From assembly GCF_000423825.1 (NCBI RefSeq), contig NZ_AUIS01000009.1, forward strand, positions 1 to 64,000: a stretch of 64,000 nt of DNA. The letters are read 5' to 3'. Origin of the DNA: Thermithiobacillus tepidarius DSM 3134. Lineage in GTDB: Bacteria; Pseudomonadota; Gammaproteobacteria; Acidithiobacillales; Thermithiobacillaceae. The notes under the pieces are model-generated. The model did not search any database. It was not told where the DNA came from and saw only the letters and a list, made by a program, of their open reading frames with translations. Shown here piece after piece: positions 32,954 through 40,961 of the stretch (its first letter is position 1; every line of letters starts with the position of its first letter). A program made the translations under genes and the position numbers.

Positions 32954-33730
32954 ATGCGCATCTATCCAGGCACCATCATCCACCGGACCCAGGACGAATT
33001 CGGCATCATCGACGTGGTGCAAGAAGCCCGCACCCGCTCCCTCTACTTCGGCGCTCCGCCTCAGCAAAGCAGCATGCTGCTCCGTGACCCGGTGCAGCTG
33101 GTCTTCGCCTATACCCGTGCCATGATGGCCTGTCTCCTCTTCAACGACAAGCCCCGCTCGGCCCTGCTCATCGGCCTGGGCGGCGGCTCCCTGGCAAAAT
33201 TTCTGCTGCACCACTTCCCCGACTGCCGCGTGGATGCGGTGGAGAATCGGGCCAGCGTGGCGGATCTGGCGCACCGTTTCTTTCACCTGCCCGAAGACCC
33301 GCGGCTGCGCATCCACATCGGCGACGGCGGCGAGTTCGTGCGCGCTGTCAGCACGGCGCAGGACGGCTACGACTTCCTGCTGGTCGACGCCTACGATGCC
33401 GCCGGCATGGTGTCTTCAGTAAGCGGCCTGGCCTTCTTCGACGCCTGCCGCGCCCGCCTGGCGCGGCACGGCATCCTGTCCATCAACCTCTGGAGCGGCG
33501 ATCGCGACGGCCTGGACGGCACCTTGCAAGCCTTGCAGCGCAGCTTCGATGGCTTCCTGCTGCAGCTGCCCGTGGAGGCGAAAGGCAACGTCATCGCGCT
33601 CGCCGGCAATCGCCCGTTTCCGGTCTCTTATCAGAAAATGGCGCGGGAGCCGCTGAAAGCCATGGAAGCGCGCTTCGGCATCGAGTTTTCCCATTTTTTG
33701 TCTCGGCTCCGCCCTGCCGAGCTCGCATGA
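32954..33730 (+). CDS. Spermidine-synthase-like methyltransferase-fold protein
   Basis: A 258-residue protein of the polyamine-synthase fold: LIGLGGGSLAKFLLHHFP (the co-substrate motif), VDAVENRASVADLAHRFF, IHIGDGGEFVR and DFLLVDAYDAAG. It lacks the N-terminal beta-domain of true SpeE, and the DxxD-type residues that hold putrescine are only partly seen (LVDAYDAAG). It may be an orphan member of the family with another substrate. The start MRIYPGTIIHRTQ follows a -10 box rather than an RBS. Confidence 0.75.
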   Translation: MRIYPGTIIHRTQDEFGIIDVVQEARTRSLYFGAPPQQSSMLLRDPVQLVFAYTRAMMACLLFNDKPRSALLIGLGGGSLAKFLLHHFPDCRVDAVENRASVADLAHRFFHLPEDPRLRIHIGDGGEFVRAVSTAQDGYDFLLVDAYDAAGMVSSVSGLAFFDACRARLARHGILSINLWSGDRDGLDGTLQALQRSFDGFLLQLPVEAKGNVIALAGNRPFPVSYQKMAREPLKAMEARFGIEFSHFLSRLRPAELA

Positions 33731-33818
33731 GCCGCAGCGGCCGGAACCAGAAGCCGGAGCTGTGGGCCTAAATGGATGCGACGGCTGCTTTTCATCCCAG
33801 CTGCAGCCAGGAGGGCTT

Positions 33819-34247
33819 ATGAAACGCAACAAAGCTTCCGCCGTCTGGCGAGGCGGCTTGCAGAACGGACAGGGCGCGATCTCCACGGCCAGCGGAGTCC
33901 TGTCACAAGTCCAGTACTCTTTCGGCACCCGCTTCGAGGAGCAACCCGGCACCAACCCCGAAGAACTCATCGCCGCCGCCCACGCCGCCTGCTTCTCCAT
34001 GGCGCTGGCGGGAGAGCTCGGCAACGCTGGGCTGGCGCCCGACAGCATTCACGCCACCGCCACCGTGACTTTGGAGAAGCTCGATGCAGGCTGGACGATC
34101 ACCGCATCCCACCTGAGCGTCGACGCCAAAGTGCCGGGCGCCGATCCGGCTGCCTTCCAGCAGGCGGCCGCAGCCGCCAAGAGCGGCTGCCCCATCTCCC
34201 GTCTGCTCAACGCCCAGATCAGCATGGAAGCAACGTTGAGCAACTGA
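33819..34247 (+). CDS. OsmC family peroxiredoxin
   Basis: A 142-residue protein starting MKRNKASAVWRGGLQNGQG behind GGAGGGCTT. The family motifs are NPEELIAAAHAACFSMALAG with the first active Cys, and AAKSGCPISRLLNA with the second. OsmC reduces organic hydroperoxides with two Cys and is usually stress-induced. Substrate preference between OsmC and Ohr types cannot be fixed, but SGCPISRLL favours OsmC. A GC-rich hairpin follows the stop at about 34276-34300, a possible terminator. Confidence 0.88.
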   Translation: MKRNKASAVWRGGLQNGQGAISTASGVLSQVQYSFGTRFEEQPGTNPEELIAAAHAACFSMALAGELGNAGLAPDSIHATATVTLEKLDAGWTITASHLSVDAKVPGADPAAFQQAAAAAKSGCPISRLLNAQISMEATLSN

Positions 34248-34379
34248 CACCGCAACAGCGCAACTGACCACCTGCCGCGGCCGGCCCCAGCGGCCGGCAC
34301 CTCTCTTTGTGTCCGTGCCATTTCTCTGCAATCCGGGCGCCCGGCACAAGCGACCTCGGCCTTGGGCGCAGTGACCTAC

Positions 34380-34516
34380 CATATTATACCTCCTGCTTAC
34401 TGTGACGCTTCAAATCCGCTTCGTGAAACTTTGAGACAGAAGGATCGACAGTGCTTAATCATCTGATTCTCTAGGCATTTAGTCGGATGGGATCAAAATG
34501 GAGGAGGTATAATATG
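34380..34516. repeat. 15-bp inverted repeat flanking 107 bases, upstream of the Tus-like gene
   Basis: Perfect inverted copies: CATATTATACCTCCT (34380-34394) and AGGAGGTATAATATG (34502-34516). The right copy contains the likely -10 (TATAAT) of the tus-like gene. The 107 bases between hold no gene. Either it is a small TIR element (no target duplication seen) or two oppositely oriented protein-binding sites. In E. coli a Ter site overlaps the tus promoter, so Tus binding is a specific possibility. Confidence 0.75.
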
Positions 34517-34546
34517 CATTGAAACAGCCAGACACGGAGATGGCGC

Positions 34547-35437
34547 ATGTCATCGCAGGACACCATGTTGCGCATCCAGCTGGAACAGGCCATGCGACAG
34601 TTGGAAGGGGCACTCGGACGGCTGCTGCAGTCGGTCTATGCCGACCGTGAGCTGGCCGCCTGGGCTTGGCGGGCGCCGGCGGCGGAAGCCCGCCGCCGGA
34701 TGGCGCTGGTCATCGGCCAGATCGAGTATGAGGACGGCCAAGCGCCCAATGAGGCGGTCACCTTGCCTGGGCTGCTCGGCGCTTCCGCGGATACCCTGAT
34801 GCTGGCCCAGGAACTCAACCAGGCCAAGGATCATCTGCGCTACGCGCTCAAGAGCATGGACGGGCGCAAAGTGGCGGTCCGGGATGCCAGGACCGGGAAA
34901 AGCGTGGACGAGCCCCTGAGCGCCGTCGCCCTGCGCGCAATGGGCCGGGCTCGCCTGCATCGCCTGCAGGCATGGCGGCATTTGGTGGTCTTCGAGCAAC
35001 GACCCGAGCGGCTGGGCTTTACTTGGGCGCATACCCGCAAGGTTTCGCGCCTCCTGCCGGCGCAGGCCGGCGAGCGCCTGCGCAAGCTGGGCGATGGCCC
35101 GCACATCCAGGCCCAGCTGCGCAGGCTGGCGCAGATACCACCGGACGAAGCGCTGGCGGAAGTCCTCGACGCCAGTACCCATGTACGGGCCAACGTGGTC
35201 TGGAGGCAGCAAGGGCAGATCACGCGCAGGCAAGTGCGGGTCGCCCTGCCCCTCCTTTATCCGGCCCGGCGCGGCGAACCCTTGCCCGTCTTCTCGGGCC
35301 TGCCCGAGGAACGCGGGCCGGACCCGGACCGCCTGCGGCGCATGGACGTGCGTTTGGAGGACGAACCGTTGCTGCCCTCCATCCACGTGCATCGCTACCT
35401 GCCGGAATTCAGGCAAGGCAGCGACAACGGACACTAG
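34547..35437 (+). CDS. Tus-like DNA replication terminus site-binding protein
   Basis: A 296-residue protein, near the 309 residues of E. coli Tus. Colinear similarity runs through the middle and end: LPGLLG at 73 matches LPGVLC of Tus; LHRLQAWRHLVVFEQRPERL then GFTWAHTRKVSRLL (137-170) match LITLNAYRTLTVL and FGWANKHIIKNL; and EPLLPSIHVHRYL near the C terminus matches PLRLIIPRLHLYV. Tus binds Ter sites and blocks forks from one side by holding the helicase. Homologues outside enterics and plasmids are uncommon. The ATG follows CACGGAGATGGCGC. A TATAAT lies 33 bases upstream, inside one arm of an inverted repeat. Confidence 0.72.
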   Translation: MSSQDTMLRIQLEQAMRQLEGALGRLLQSVYADRELAAWAWRAPAAEARRRMALVIGQIEYEDGQAPNEAVTLPGLLGASADTLMLAQELNQAKDHLRYALKSMDGRKVAVRDARTGKSVDEPLSAVALRAMGRARLHRLQAWRHLVVFEQRPERLGFTWAHTRKVSRLLPAQAGERLRKLGDGPHIQAQLRRLAQIPPDEALAEVLDASTHVRANVVWRQQGQITRRQVRVALPLLYPARRGEPLPVFSGLPEERGPDPDRLRRMDVRLEDEPLLPSIHVHRYLPEFRQGSDNGH

Positions 35438-35498
35438 CAGCATTCCATGGCATACCGGCACAACAACGAGAAGGAGCCGGCCGCAACAGGGGGGAAAC

Positions 35499-36968
35499 AT
35501 GCACAATCATTCATGCCGCCGCTATCGGCGCCCGGCCGTCCTGCTCTTCCTCTCCTTCTTCGCTGCCGCGGCGCATGCCGGCCCCTGGGCCGATCCCGGC
35601 GATTTGGCGTTGCGGCATGATCTGCAGCTGCTGGCTGACCACGGCCTGCTCGATGCCCCGCTGACTACCTGGCCATTGGCCTGGGCCGATATCGACCAGG
35701 GTCTCAGGCGCGGCCTCAACCCGATATCGAAACCGGAAGTGGCCGCCGCCTTGAGCCGGGTACGCCAGCGCCTGAGCCGGGCGGCGCGCAATGGCCGGCT
35801 CATCCCGCGGGTGGAAGCCGCCGCCGCCCACAACCCGGTCCAGTTTCGCACCTTCACCAACACGCCGCGCGAATCCCTGGAGGGCGGCCTGGGCGTGGAG
35901 TATACGGGCGACTGGTTCGCCTACCGCCTGCAGGCCCAGGCGGTGAGTGACCCGGAGGACAAGCGCGAGATCCGCGCCGACGGCTCCTACGTCGGCGCCA
36001 AGCTGGGCAACTGGTCGCTGCGCGCCGACACGCTGGAGCGCTGGTGGGGACCGGGCTGGGACGGCAGTCTCATCCTGTCCAACAACGCCCGCCCCATTCC
36101 CGCCGTCACCCTGCAGCGCGAACAGTCCACGCCTTTCTCCTGGCGGCCATTGCGCTGGCTGGGACCGTGGCAGTTCAATTTCATGCTCGGCCAGCTCGAA
36201 GGCAATCGCGACGTGCCGCACGCCAAGTTCCTCGGCATGCGCGTCAACTTCAAGCCGACCCCGAAGCTGGAGATCGGCCTGTCGCGCACGGCGCAATGGG
36301 GCGGCGATGGCCGGCCACAAGGCCTGGGCACCTTGGCCGATGTGCTGCTCGGCCGGGACAACACGGGCCAGGCCGGCATCACCGCCACCAACGAGCCCGG
36401 CAACCAGCTGGCCGGCTACGACATCCGCTGGACCTCGCCGCTCTTCGACCTGCCCTACGCCCTTTACGCCCAGCTCATCGGCGAGGACGAAGCCGGCGGC
36501 CTGCCCAGCCGCTTCATCTTCCTGGGCGGCGCCGAAGTTTGGGGCGGCCTCGGTGACGATGGGCAATCCTACCGCCTGCACCTGGAGTATGCCGACACCA
36601 CGGCCGGCGTCTTCGGATCCTACCTGCCCAACTATGCCTACGAGCACCACATCTACCGGGATGGCTACCGTTACTACGGGCGCCCGATCGGCCACAGCAT
36701 CGACCGGGACGCGCGCAGCCTGTCCTTGGGCGGCGTCCTGGTGCGGCCCAGCGGGGCGTCCTGGGAGGCGCTGGCGCGCGGCATCCGCACCGACCGCTAC
36801 TCGCCGGCCTCCCGGGACATCCTGAGCCTGGAGCTGCGTCACGGCTTCACTTGGGCGGCGAACCGCTTCCTGCTGGGTGCGGGCGTGCTGCGCGACAAGA
36901 CACGGGACGGCGGCCAGACCAATACCGAAGGCCAGGCCTTCCTCCGCTGGTCGCGGGAATTCCGATGA
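35499..36968 (+). CDS. Wzi-family capsule assembly outer-membrane protein
   Basis: A 489-residue protein with a signal peptide (PAVLLFLSFFAAAAHA). After it come LRHDLQLLADHGLLDAPLTT, an N-terminal helical region common in the family, and an 18-stranded-type barrel with alternating aromatic strands. Wzi landmarks are RWWGPGWDGSLILSNNARPIP, LGMRVNFKPTPKLEIGLSR and the C-terminal strand ending in Phe-Arg. It is thought to anchor surface polysaccharide on the outer membrane. The ATG follows CAGGGGGGAAAC. No capsule genes are nearby, so it is an orphan copy. Confidence 0.85.
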   Translation: MHNHSCRRYRRPAVLLFLSFFAAAAHAGPWADPGDLALRHDLQLLADHGLLDAPLTTWPLAWADIDQGLRRGLNPISKPEVAAALSRVRQRLSRAARNGRLIPRVEAAAAHNPVQFRTFTNTPRESLEGGLGVEYTGDWFAYRLQAQAVSDPEDKREIRADGSYVGAKLGNWSLRADTLERWWGPGWDGSLILSNNARPIPAVTLQREQSTPFSWRPLRWLGPWQFNFMLGQLEGNRDVPHAKFLGMRVNFKPTPKLEIGLSRTAQWGGDGRPQGLGTLADVLLGRDNTGQAGITATNEPGNQLAGYDIRWTSPLFDLPYALYAQLIGEDEAGGLPSRFIFLGGAEVWGGLGDDGQSYRLHLEYADTTAGVFGSYLPNYAYEHHIYRDGYRYYGRPIGHSIDRDARSLSLGGVLVRPSGASWEALARGIRTDRYSPASRDILSLELRHGFTWAANRFLLGAGVLRDKTRDGGQTNTEGQAFLRWSREFR

Positions 36969-37010
36969 GGCACAATGGATCATTTTCCGGTTGACGCGGA
37001 GGCTGCCACC

Positions 37011-38132
37011 ATGGACAACAGCTTCAGCTATGGGCATGCCAGCGCGCCGCAGTGGATCACGGCGGCGCAGGACTGCCTGGCGCAGCTCGGCGGCAAGCCG
37101 GCCGGAGCCAATCTGGGCTTCCTCTATGTCACCGACGATTTCGCCGATGATCTAGAAGACATTCTCGACTTCTTCAAGGCCCGTACGGCGGTGGCGCACT
37201 GGGTCGGCGGCGTGGGCGTAGGCATCTGCGCCACGGGGCAGGAATACCTCGACGAAGCGGCCATGGCGGTCATGCTGGCGGCATTGCCGGCGGACGCCTT
37301 CCGGGTCCTGCCCGGCCTGACCCTCAGCTCGCCCGGGCTCACGGCGCCTGATCTCGCCCATGTCCACGGCCGCCCGGCCCAGTCCGGCATCGTCCATGGC
37401 GATCCATACACCGCCGGCATTCCCGAGCTCATCGAACTGCTCGCCGGGCGCGTGGCGAGCGGCTTCCTGGTCGGCGGCCTGACCAGCTCGCGCAGGCGCA
37501 ACCTGCAGATCGCCGACACAGTCGGCAGCGGCTGTCTGTCGGGCGTGCTCCTGGCCGACACCGTGCCCATCGTCAGCCGCCTGACCCAGGGCGTGTCGCC
37601 GCTCGGTCCCCAGCACGAGGTCACCGACTGTCAGCGCAACATCCTCATCAGCCTGGATGGCCGCCCGGCCCTGGACGTGTTCTACGAGGAAATCGGCGAG
37701 ATCCTGGCGCGTGATCTCAACCGGGCGGCGGGCTACATCTTTGCCGGCCTGCCCATTCCGGGCTCCGACACCGGCGACTACCTGGTGCGCAATCTGATCG
37801 GCATCGACACCGGCCAGAAGCTCATCGCCATCGGCGAGATGCTGGAACCGGGCATGCCGCTCATGTTCTGCCGCCGCGACGGCATGAGCGCCCATCAGGA
37901 CATGCTGCGCATGCTGGCGGAGCTGAAGCGCGAGCTGCGGGCGCCGCCGCGCGGCGGCGTCTACTACTCGTGCCTGGGCCGCGGCGCCGGCCTCTTCGGT
38001 CCCGACTCCGTCGAGCTGAAGCTCATCCGCGAGCAGCTCGGCGACTTTCCGCTGGTGGGTTTTTTCGCCAACGGCGAAATCTCCCACGACCGCCTCTACG
38101 GCTATACCGGCGTGCTGACCCTCTTCACCTGA
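37011..38132 (+). CDS. FIST domain sensory protein
   Basis: A 373-residue protein with FIST_N (AQWITAAQDCLAQLGG in the form APQWITAAQDCLAQLGG; HWVGGVGVGICATG; LPGLTLSSPG) and FIST_C (LDVFYEEIGEILARDLNR; MLRMLAELKRELR; YYSCLGRGAGLFG; PLVGFFANGEISHDRLYGYT). FIST modules are predicted to bind small ligands, often amino acids, and feed signalling proteins. Here the protein stands alone with no output domain. The ATG at 37011 follows GGAGGCTGCCACC; an upstream ATG at 36975 lacks an RBS. Confidence 0.88.
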   Translation: MDNSFSYGHASAPQWITAAQDCLAQLGGKPAGANLGFLYVTDDFADDLEDILDFFKARTAVAHWVGGVGVGICATGQEYLDEAAMAVMLAALPADAFRVLPGLTLSSPGLTAPDLAHVHGRPAQSGIVHGDPYTAGIPELIELLAGRVASGFLVGGLTSSRRRNLQIADTVGSGCLSGVLLADTVPIVSRLTQGVSPLGPQHEVTDCQRNILISLDGRPALDVFYEEIGEILARDLNRAAGYIFAGLPIPGSDTGDYLVRNLIGIDTGQKLIAIGEMLEPGMPLMFCRRDGMSAHQDMLRMLAELKRELRAPPRGGVYYSCLGRGAGLFGPDSVELKLIREQLGDFPLVGFFANGEISHDRLYGYTGVLTLFT

Positions 38133-38240
38133 GCGGCGCCGGCTGTCGCCCTCTCCTACCTTCGTTCCATGATACGCGCCGAACTATCCGGGCTTTCCGG
38201 CCTCAAGAAGGAGTGATCCAAGCCAAACAAGGAGACACCG

Positions 38241-38795
38241 ATGAGAACGGAAACGTTGAAAGGCAAGAAGATCGCCATGCTGCTGACCGACGGCGTGGAG
38301 GAAGTGGAATATCTGAAACCGCGCCAGTTCCTGGAGGAACAGGGCGCCACGGTCGAACTGCTGTCCCCCAAGGGAAAGGGCGAACAGATCCAGGGCTTCA
38401 ATCACCTGACGCCGGATCAGAGCTTCCGGGTCGAGGTCAGCGTCAAGGACGCCAGTCCCGCCGATTATGATGCGCTGGTGCTGCCGGGCGGGGTGGCCAA
38501 TCCCGACATGCTGCGCCTGAGCCGCGAGGCGGTGAACTTCGTGCGCGAGATGGGGCAAGCCGGCAAGCCCATCGCCGCCATCTGCCACGGCCCCTGGATG
38601 CTGGTGGAGGCCGGCCTGGCCAAGGGCAAGCACCTGACCAGTTGGCCCAGCCTGCAGACCGACCTGAAAAACGCCGGCGCCGACTGGCGCGACGAGCCGG
38701 TGGTGGTGGACGGGGTGCTGGTGACGAGCCGCAAGCCGGACGACATCCCGGCCTTCAACGAACAGATGCTGAAGGTGTTCAGCACCGTGCACTGA
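38241..38795 (+). CDS. DJ-1/PfpI family protein
   Basis: A 184-residue protein with the PfpI layout: KIAMLLTDGVEEVEYLKPRQ including the conserved Glu, ALVLPGGVANPDMLR, and the nucleophile elbow AAICHGPWMLVEAG with Cys followed by His. Related proteins act as deglycases, chaperones or cysteine peptidases, and the exact role is disputed. The ATG follows AAGGAGACACCG. It belongs to a series of stress-type genes (OsmC, TerB). Confidence 0.87.
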   Translation: MRTETLKGKKIAMLLTDGVEEVEYLKPRQFLEEQGATVELLSPKGKGEQIQGFNHLTPDQSFRVEVSVKDASPADYDALVLPGGVANPDMLRLSREAVNFVREMGQAGKPIAAICHGPWMLVEAGLAKGKHLTSWPSLQTDLKNAGADWRDEPVVVDGVLVTSRKPDDIPAFNEQMLKVFSTVH

Positions 38796-38877
38796 GCGCG
38801 CCGCCGGCGGGTTCTCCTCCGGAAACGGCTGTGGAATACTGAAGGCCAGCAGCCGGATCCGGAGGAACAGCCCCGCC

Positions 38878-39345
38878 ATGATCGACGCCATCAAGCAGTT
38901 CTTCGACAAATACCTGGCCGGGTCCGCCGACGCGCGGACTCCGGCCGGCGAGCACGCCCTGCAACTGGCGACCGCGGCCCTGCTCATCGAGCTGACCCGC
39001 CTGGATGACACGGTGCACGACGAGGAGCGCCAAGCGGTAAGCGCCGCGGTGCAACGGAAGTTCGGGCTCTCGGCGGCGGAAACGGCGGAACTGGTCCGCT
39101 TGGCCGAGGCCGAGGCACGGCAGGCCACGTCCTACTATCAGTTCACCTCGCTCATCAACAAGGCTTTCACCCTCGCGCAGAAAATCCAGGTCGTCGAGCA
39201 CCTGTGGGAGATCGCTCTGGCCGACGCGGAACTGCACCGCTACGAGGAGCACATGATCCGCAGGATCGCCGATCTCCTCTACGTGCCACATCCGGACTTC
39301 ATCGCCGCCAAGCACCGGGTGCAGGCGCGCCTGGGCGGCGCTTAG
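38878..39345 (+). CDS. TerB family protein
   Basis: A 155-residue all-helical TerB domain: AALLIELTRLDDTVHDEER, LAEAEARQATSYYQFTSLIN, and VEHLWEIALADAELHRYEEH then MIRRIADLLYVPHPDFI. Acidic residues in the paired helices bind metal in related proteins. TerB-like proteins are linked to tellurite resistance and membrane stress, although no other ter gene is present here. The RBS GGAGGAACAGCCCC precedes the ATG. It converges on the M23 peptidase gene, with the stops overlapping. Confidence 0.85.
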   Translation: MIDAIKQFFDKYLAGSADARTPAGEHALQLATAALLIELTRLDDTVHDEERQAVSAAVQRKFGLSAAETAELVRLAEAEARQATSYYQFTSLINKAFTLAQKIQVVEHLWEIALADAELHRYEEHMIRRIADLLYVPHPDFIAAKHRVQARLGGA

Positions 39346-39875
39346 CCCGTCGGGCGCAGCAGCGGGTAGGGATCGATGGCGCCGCCGCCGGGCTGATAGA
39401 TGCCGTAGTGCAGGTGCGGCGGCGTGGCCTGCGCATTGCCCGAATTGCCGACGTAGCCCAGCACCAGGCCGGGCTCCACCCAGGCGCCCAGCGGCAGTTC
39501 ACTGAACGCCTCCAAATGGGCGTAGTAGTGCAACTGCCCGCCCGGCCCGAGCACCATCACCACGCGCCCGCCCAGCCGATTGTCGCCCCGTCGCACGATC
39601 ACGCCGCGCGTGGTGCTGAGCACCGGCGTGTGGCGCGGCGCGAAGATGTCGATGCCCTCGTGGCGGCGCCCGCCGCTGCGGGGCGCGCCATAGGTGTCGA
39701 CCAGCCGCGCCGGCCGGGCGCCGGCAACGGGCAGCGGCAACTGCGCCGGCGGCGGCTCGCGCAGCAGGGCGATGATCCTGAAGGTGTGCTGCAGCGGCGG
39801 GAAAAGCCAGCGCAAGCCGCCGGCCAGCACGGCAACGGCGATCAGAGTCCAGACGATGCGGCGCAACATGGGCAT
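39342..39875 (-). CDS. M23 family metallopeptidase, membrane-anchored
   Basis: A 177-residue protein with one N-terminal membrane helix (IVWTLIAVAVLAGGLRWLF), a short linker and a LytM domain: GGRRHEGIDIFAP with the first zinc His and Asp, HYYAHLEAF, and TPPHLHYGIYQ with the HxH pair. It cuts peptide cross-links in the cell wall or, if inactive, activates amidases; the zinc ligands look intact. The start at 39875 (MPMLRRI) is uncertain by two codons. Confidence 0.82.
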   Translation of the reverse strand: MPMLRRIVWTLIAVAVLAGGLRWLFPPLQHTFRIIALLREPPPAQLPLPVAGARPARLVDTYGAPRSGGRRHEGIDIFAPRHTPVLSTTRGVIVRRGDNRLGGRVVMVLGPGGQLHYYAHLEAFSELPLGAWVEPGLVLGYVGNSGNAQATPPHLHYGIYQPGGGAIDPYPLLRPTG

Positions 39876-39996
39876 CCCCGTATGGTGGCGCTTGTCGAGC
39901 AAGCGTTTGCCACGGCCGCTGGGCGGCGGCACGACGCCAACGCTGACCCCGGACCATGCCGGGCCGATAAACCGCCGCCTTGAAAAATGGACTGGC

Positions 39997-40103
39997 TTAT
40001 CGCGGGCAAGCCCGCTCCTACGCCGGACACCGCACCTTGCTCTGCCGCCCGCGACGGTGTCGTGGTCGCCATACGTGCCCCGGACGCCGCATCTTGCCCG
40101 CGA
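39997..40103. repeat. REP-like palindromic element pair
   Basis: TTATCGCGGGCAAGCCCGCT with CCTAC (39997-40021) holds the palindrome GCGGGC-AA-GCCCGC and looks like the REP sequences of Pseudomonas and relatives. An inverted partial copy CTTGCCCGCGA lies at 40093-40103. The two sit between the M23 peptidase and ABC permease genes, where no gene is present. Confidence 0.6.
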
Positions 40104-40148
40104 TTGCCCTCCCCTGCCATCGGCATCGCCGGGAGGCAGAGGCCCGCC

Positions 40149-40961
40149 CTATTCGCCCACGTGCAGGAGCAGGCCGCGCCGCCGCGCCGTGTGGAAGGCG
40201 GCCAGGAAGACGGCGATGCCGATGGCCAGGTAGAGCGCATTCAGGGCCACTGCGTTGAAGAACAGCTCCGTGCGGAAGACGTGTTCGAGCATGACCGCGC
40301 GCATGCCCTCGAAGACGTGGCTGGACGGCAGCAGCCAAGCCAGCGGCTGCAGCCAGTCCGGCAGCACGCGGATGGGATAGTAGACGCCGCTCACCGGCGC
40401 CACGGCGAAGATGAGCGCCCAGGCCAGGCTCTCGGCGCCCAGGCCGTAGCGCATCACCAGCGCCGCCACCAGGAGGCCGATGGCCCAGCCCATCACCAGC
40501 AAATTGCTGAAAAAGGCCAGCAGGGGCAGCCCCATGCCGAAGATGGAGTAGTGATAGAGCAGGATGGCGAGCACGGCGGCCCCGCCCACGCCGATCACGG
40601 TGCGGATGAAGCTCACCACCAGCAGCGCCGTCACCAACTCATAGGGGCGCAACGGGCTCACGAAGAGGTGGCCCAGGTTGCGCGAGTACATCTCCTCGAA
40701 GAAGGCCAGCGAGACGCCGAGCTGACCGCGAAAGAGGATGTCCCAGAGCAGCACGGCGGCCAGCAGCAGGCCCGGCGCCTGCGCCACCCAGGAGCTGGTG
40801 CTGACCAGGAATTGGCTGATGAAGCCCCACAGGATCATCTGCATGGTGGGCCAGTAGACGAGCTCCAGCACCCGCGGCCAGGAGTTGCGCAGCAGATAGA
40901 CATGGCGCAGCACCATGGCGTGGATGCGACGCGGGGAAAAGACCGAGGCGGGCGCGCTCAT
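40149..40961 (-). CDS. ABC-2 type transporter permease
   Basis: A 270-residue protein with six membrane helices of the ABC-2 type: ELVYWPTMQMILWGFISQF, LLLAAVLLWDILFRGQL, LSLAFFEEMYSRNLGHLFV in the form SLAFFEEMYSRNLGHLFV, then YELVTALLVVSFIRTVIGV, LAWALIFAVAPVSGVYYPI and LYLAIGIAVFLAAFHTARR. It forms an exporter with the ATPase encoded upstream, whose stop overlaps its start by 4 bases. Substrate unknown; such pairs export drugs, lipids or polysaccharides. Confidence 0.85.
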   Translation of the reverse strand: MSAPASVFSPRRIHAMVLRHVYLLRNSWPRVLELVYWPTMQMILWGFISQFLVSTSSWVAQAPGLLLAAVLLWDILFRGQLGVSLAFFEEMYSRNLGHLFVSPLRPYELVTALLVVSFIRTVIGVGGAAVLAILLYHYSIFGMGLPLLAFFSNLLVMGWAIGLLVAALVMRYGLGAESLAWALIFAVAPVSGVYYPIRVLPDWLQPLAWLLPSSHVFEGMRAVMLEHVFRTELFFNAVALNALYLAIGIAVFLAAFHTARRRGLLLHVGE

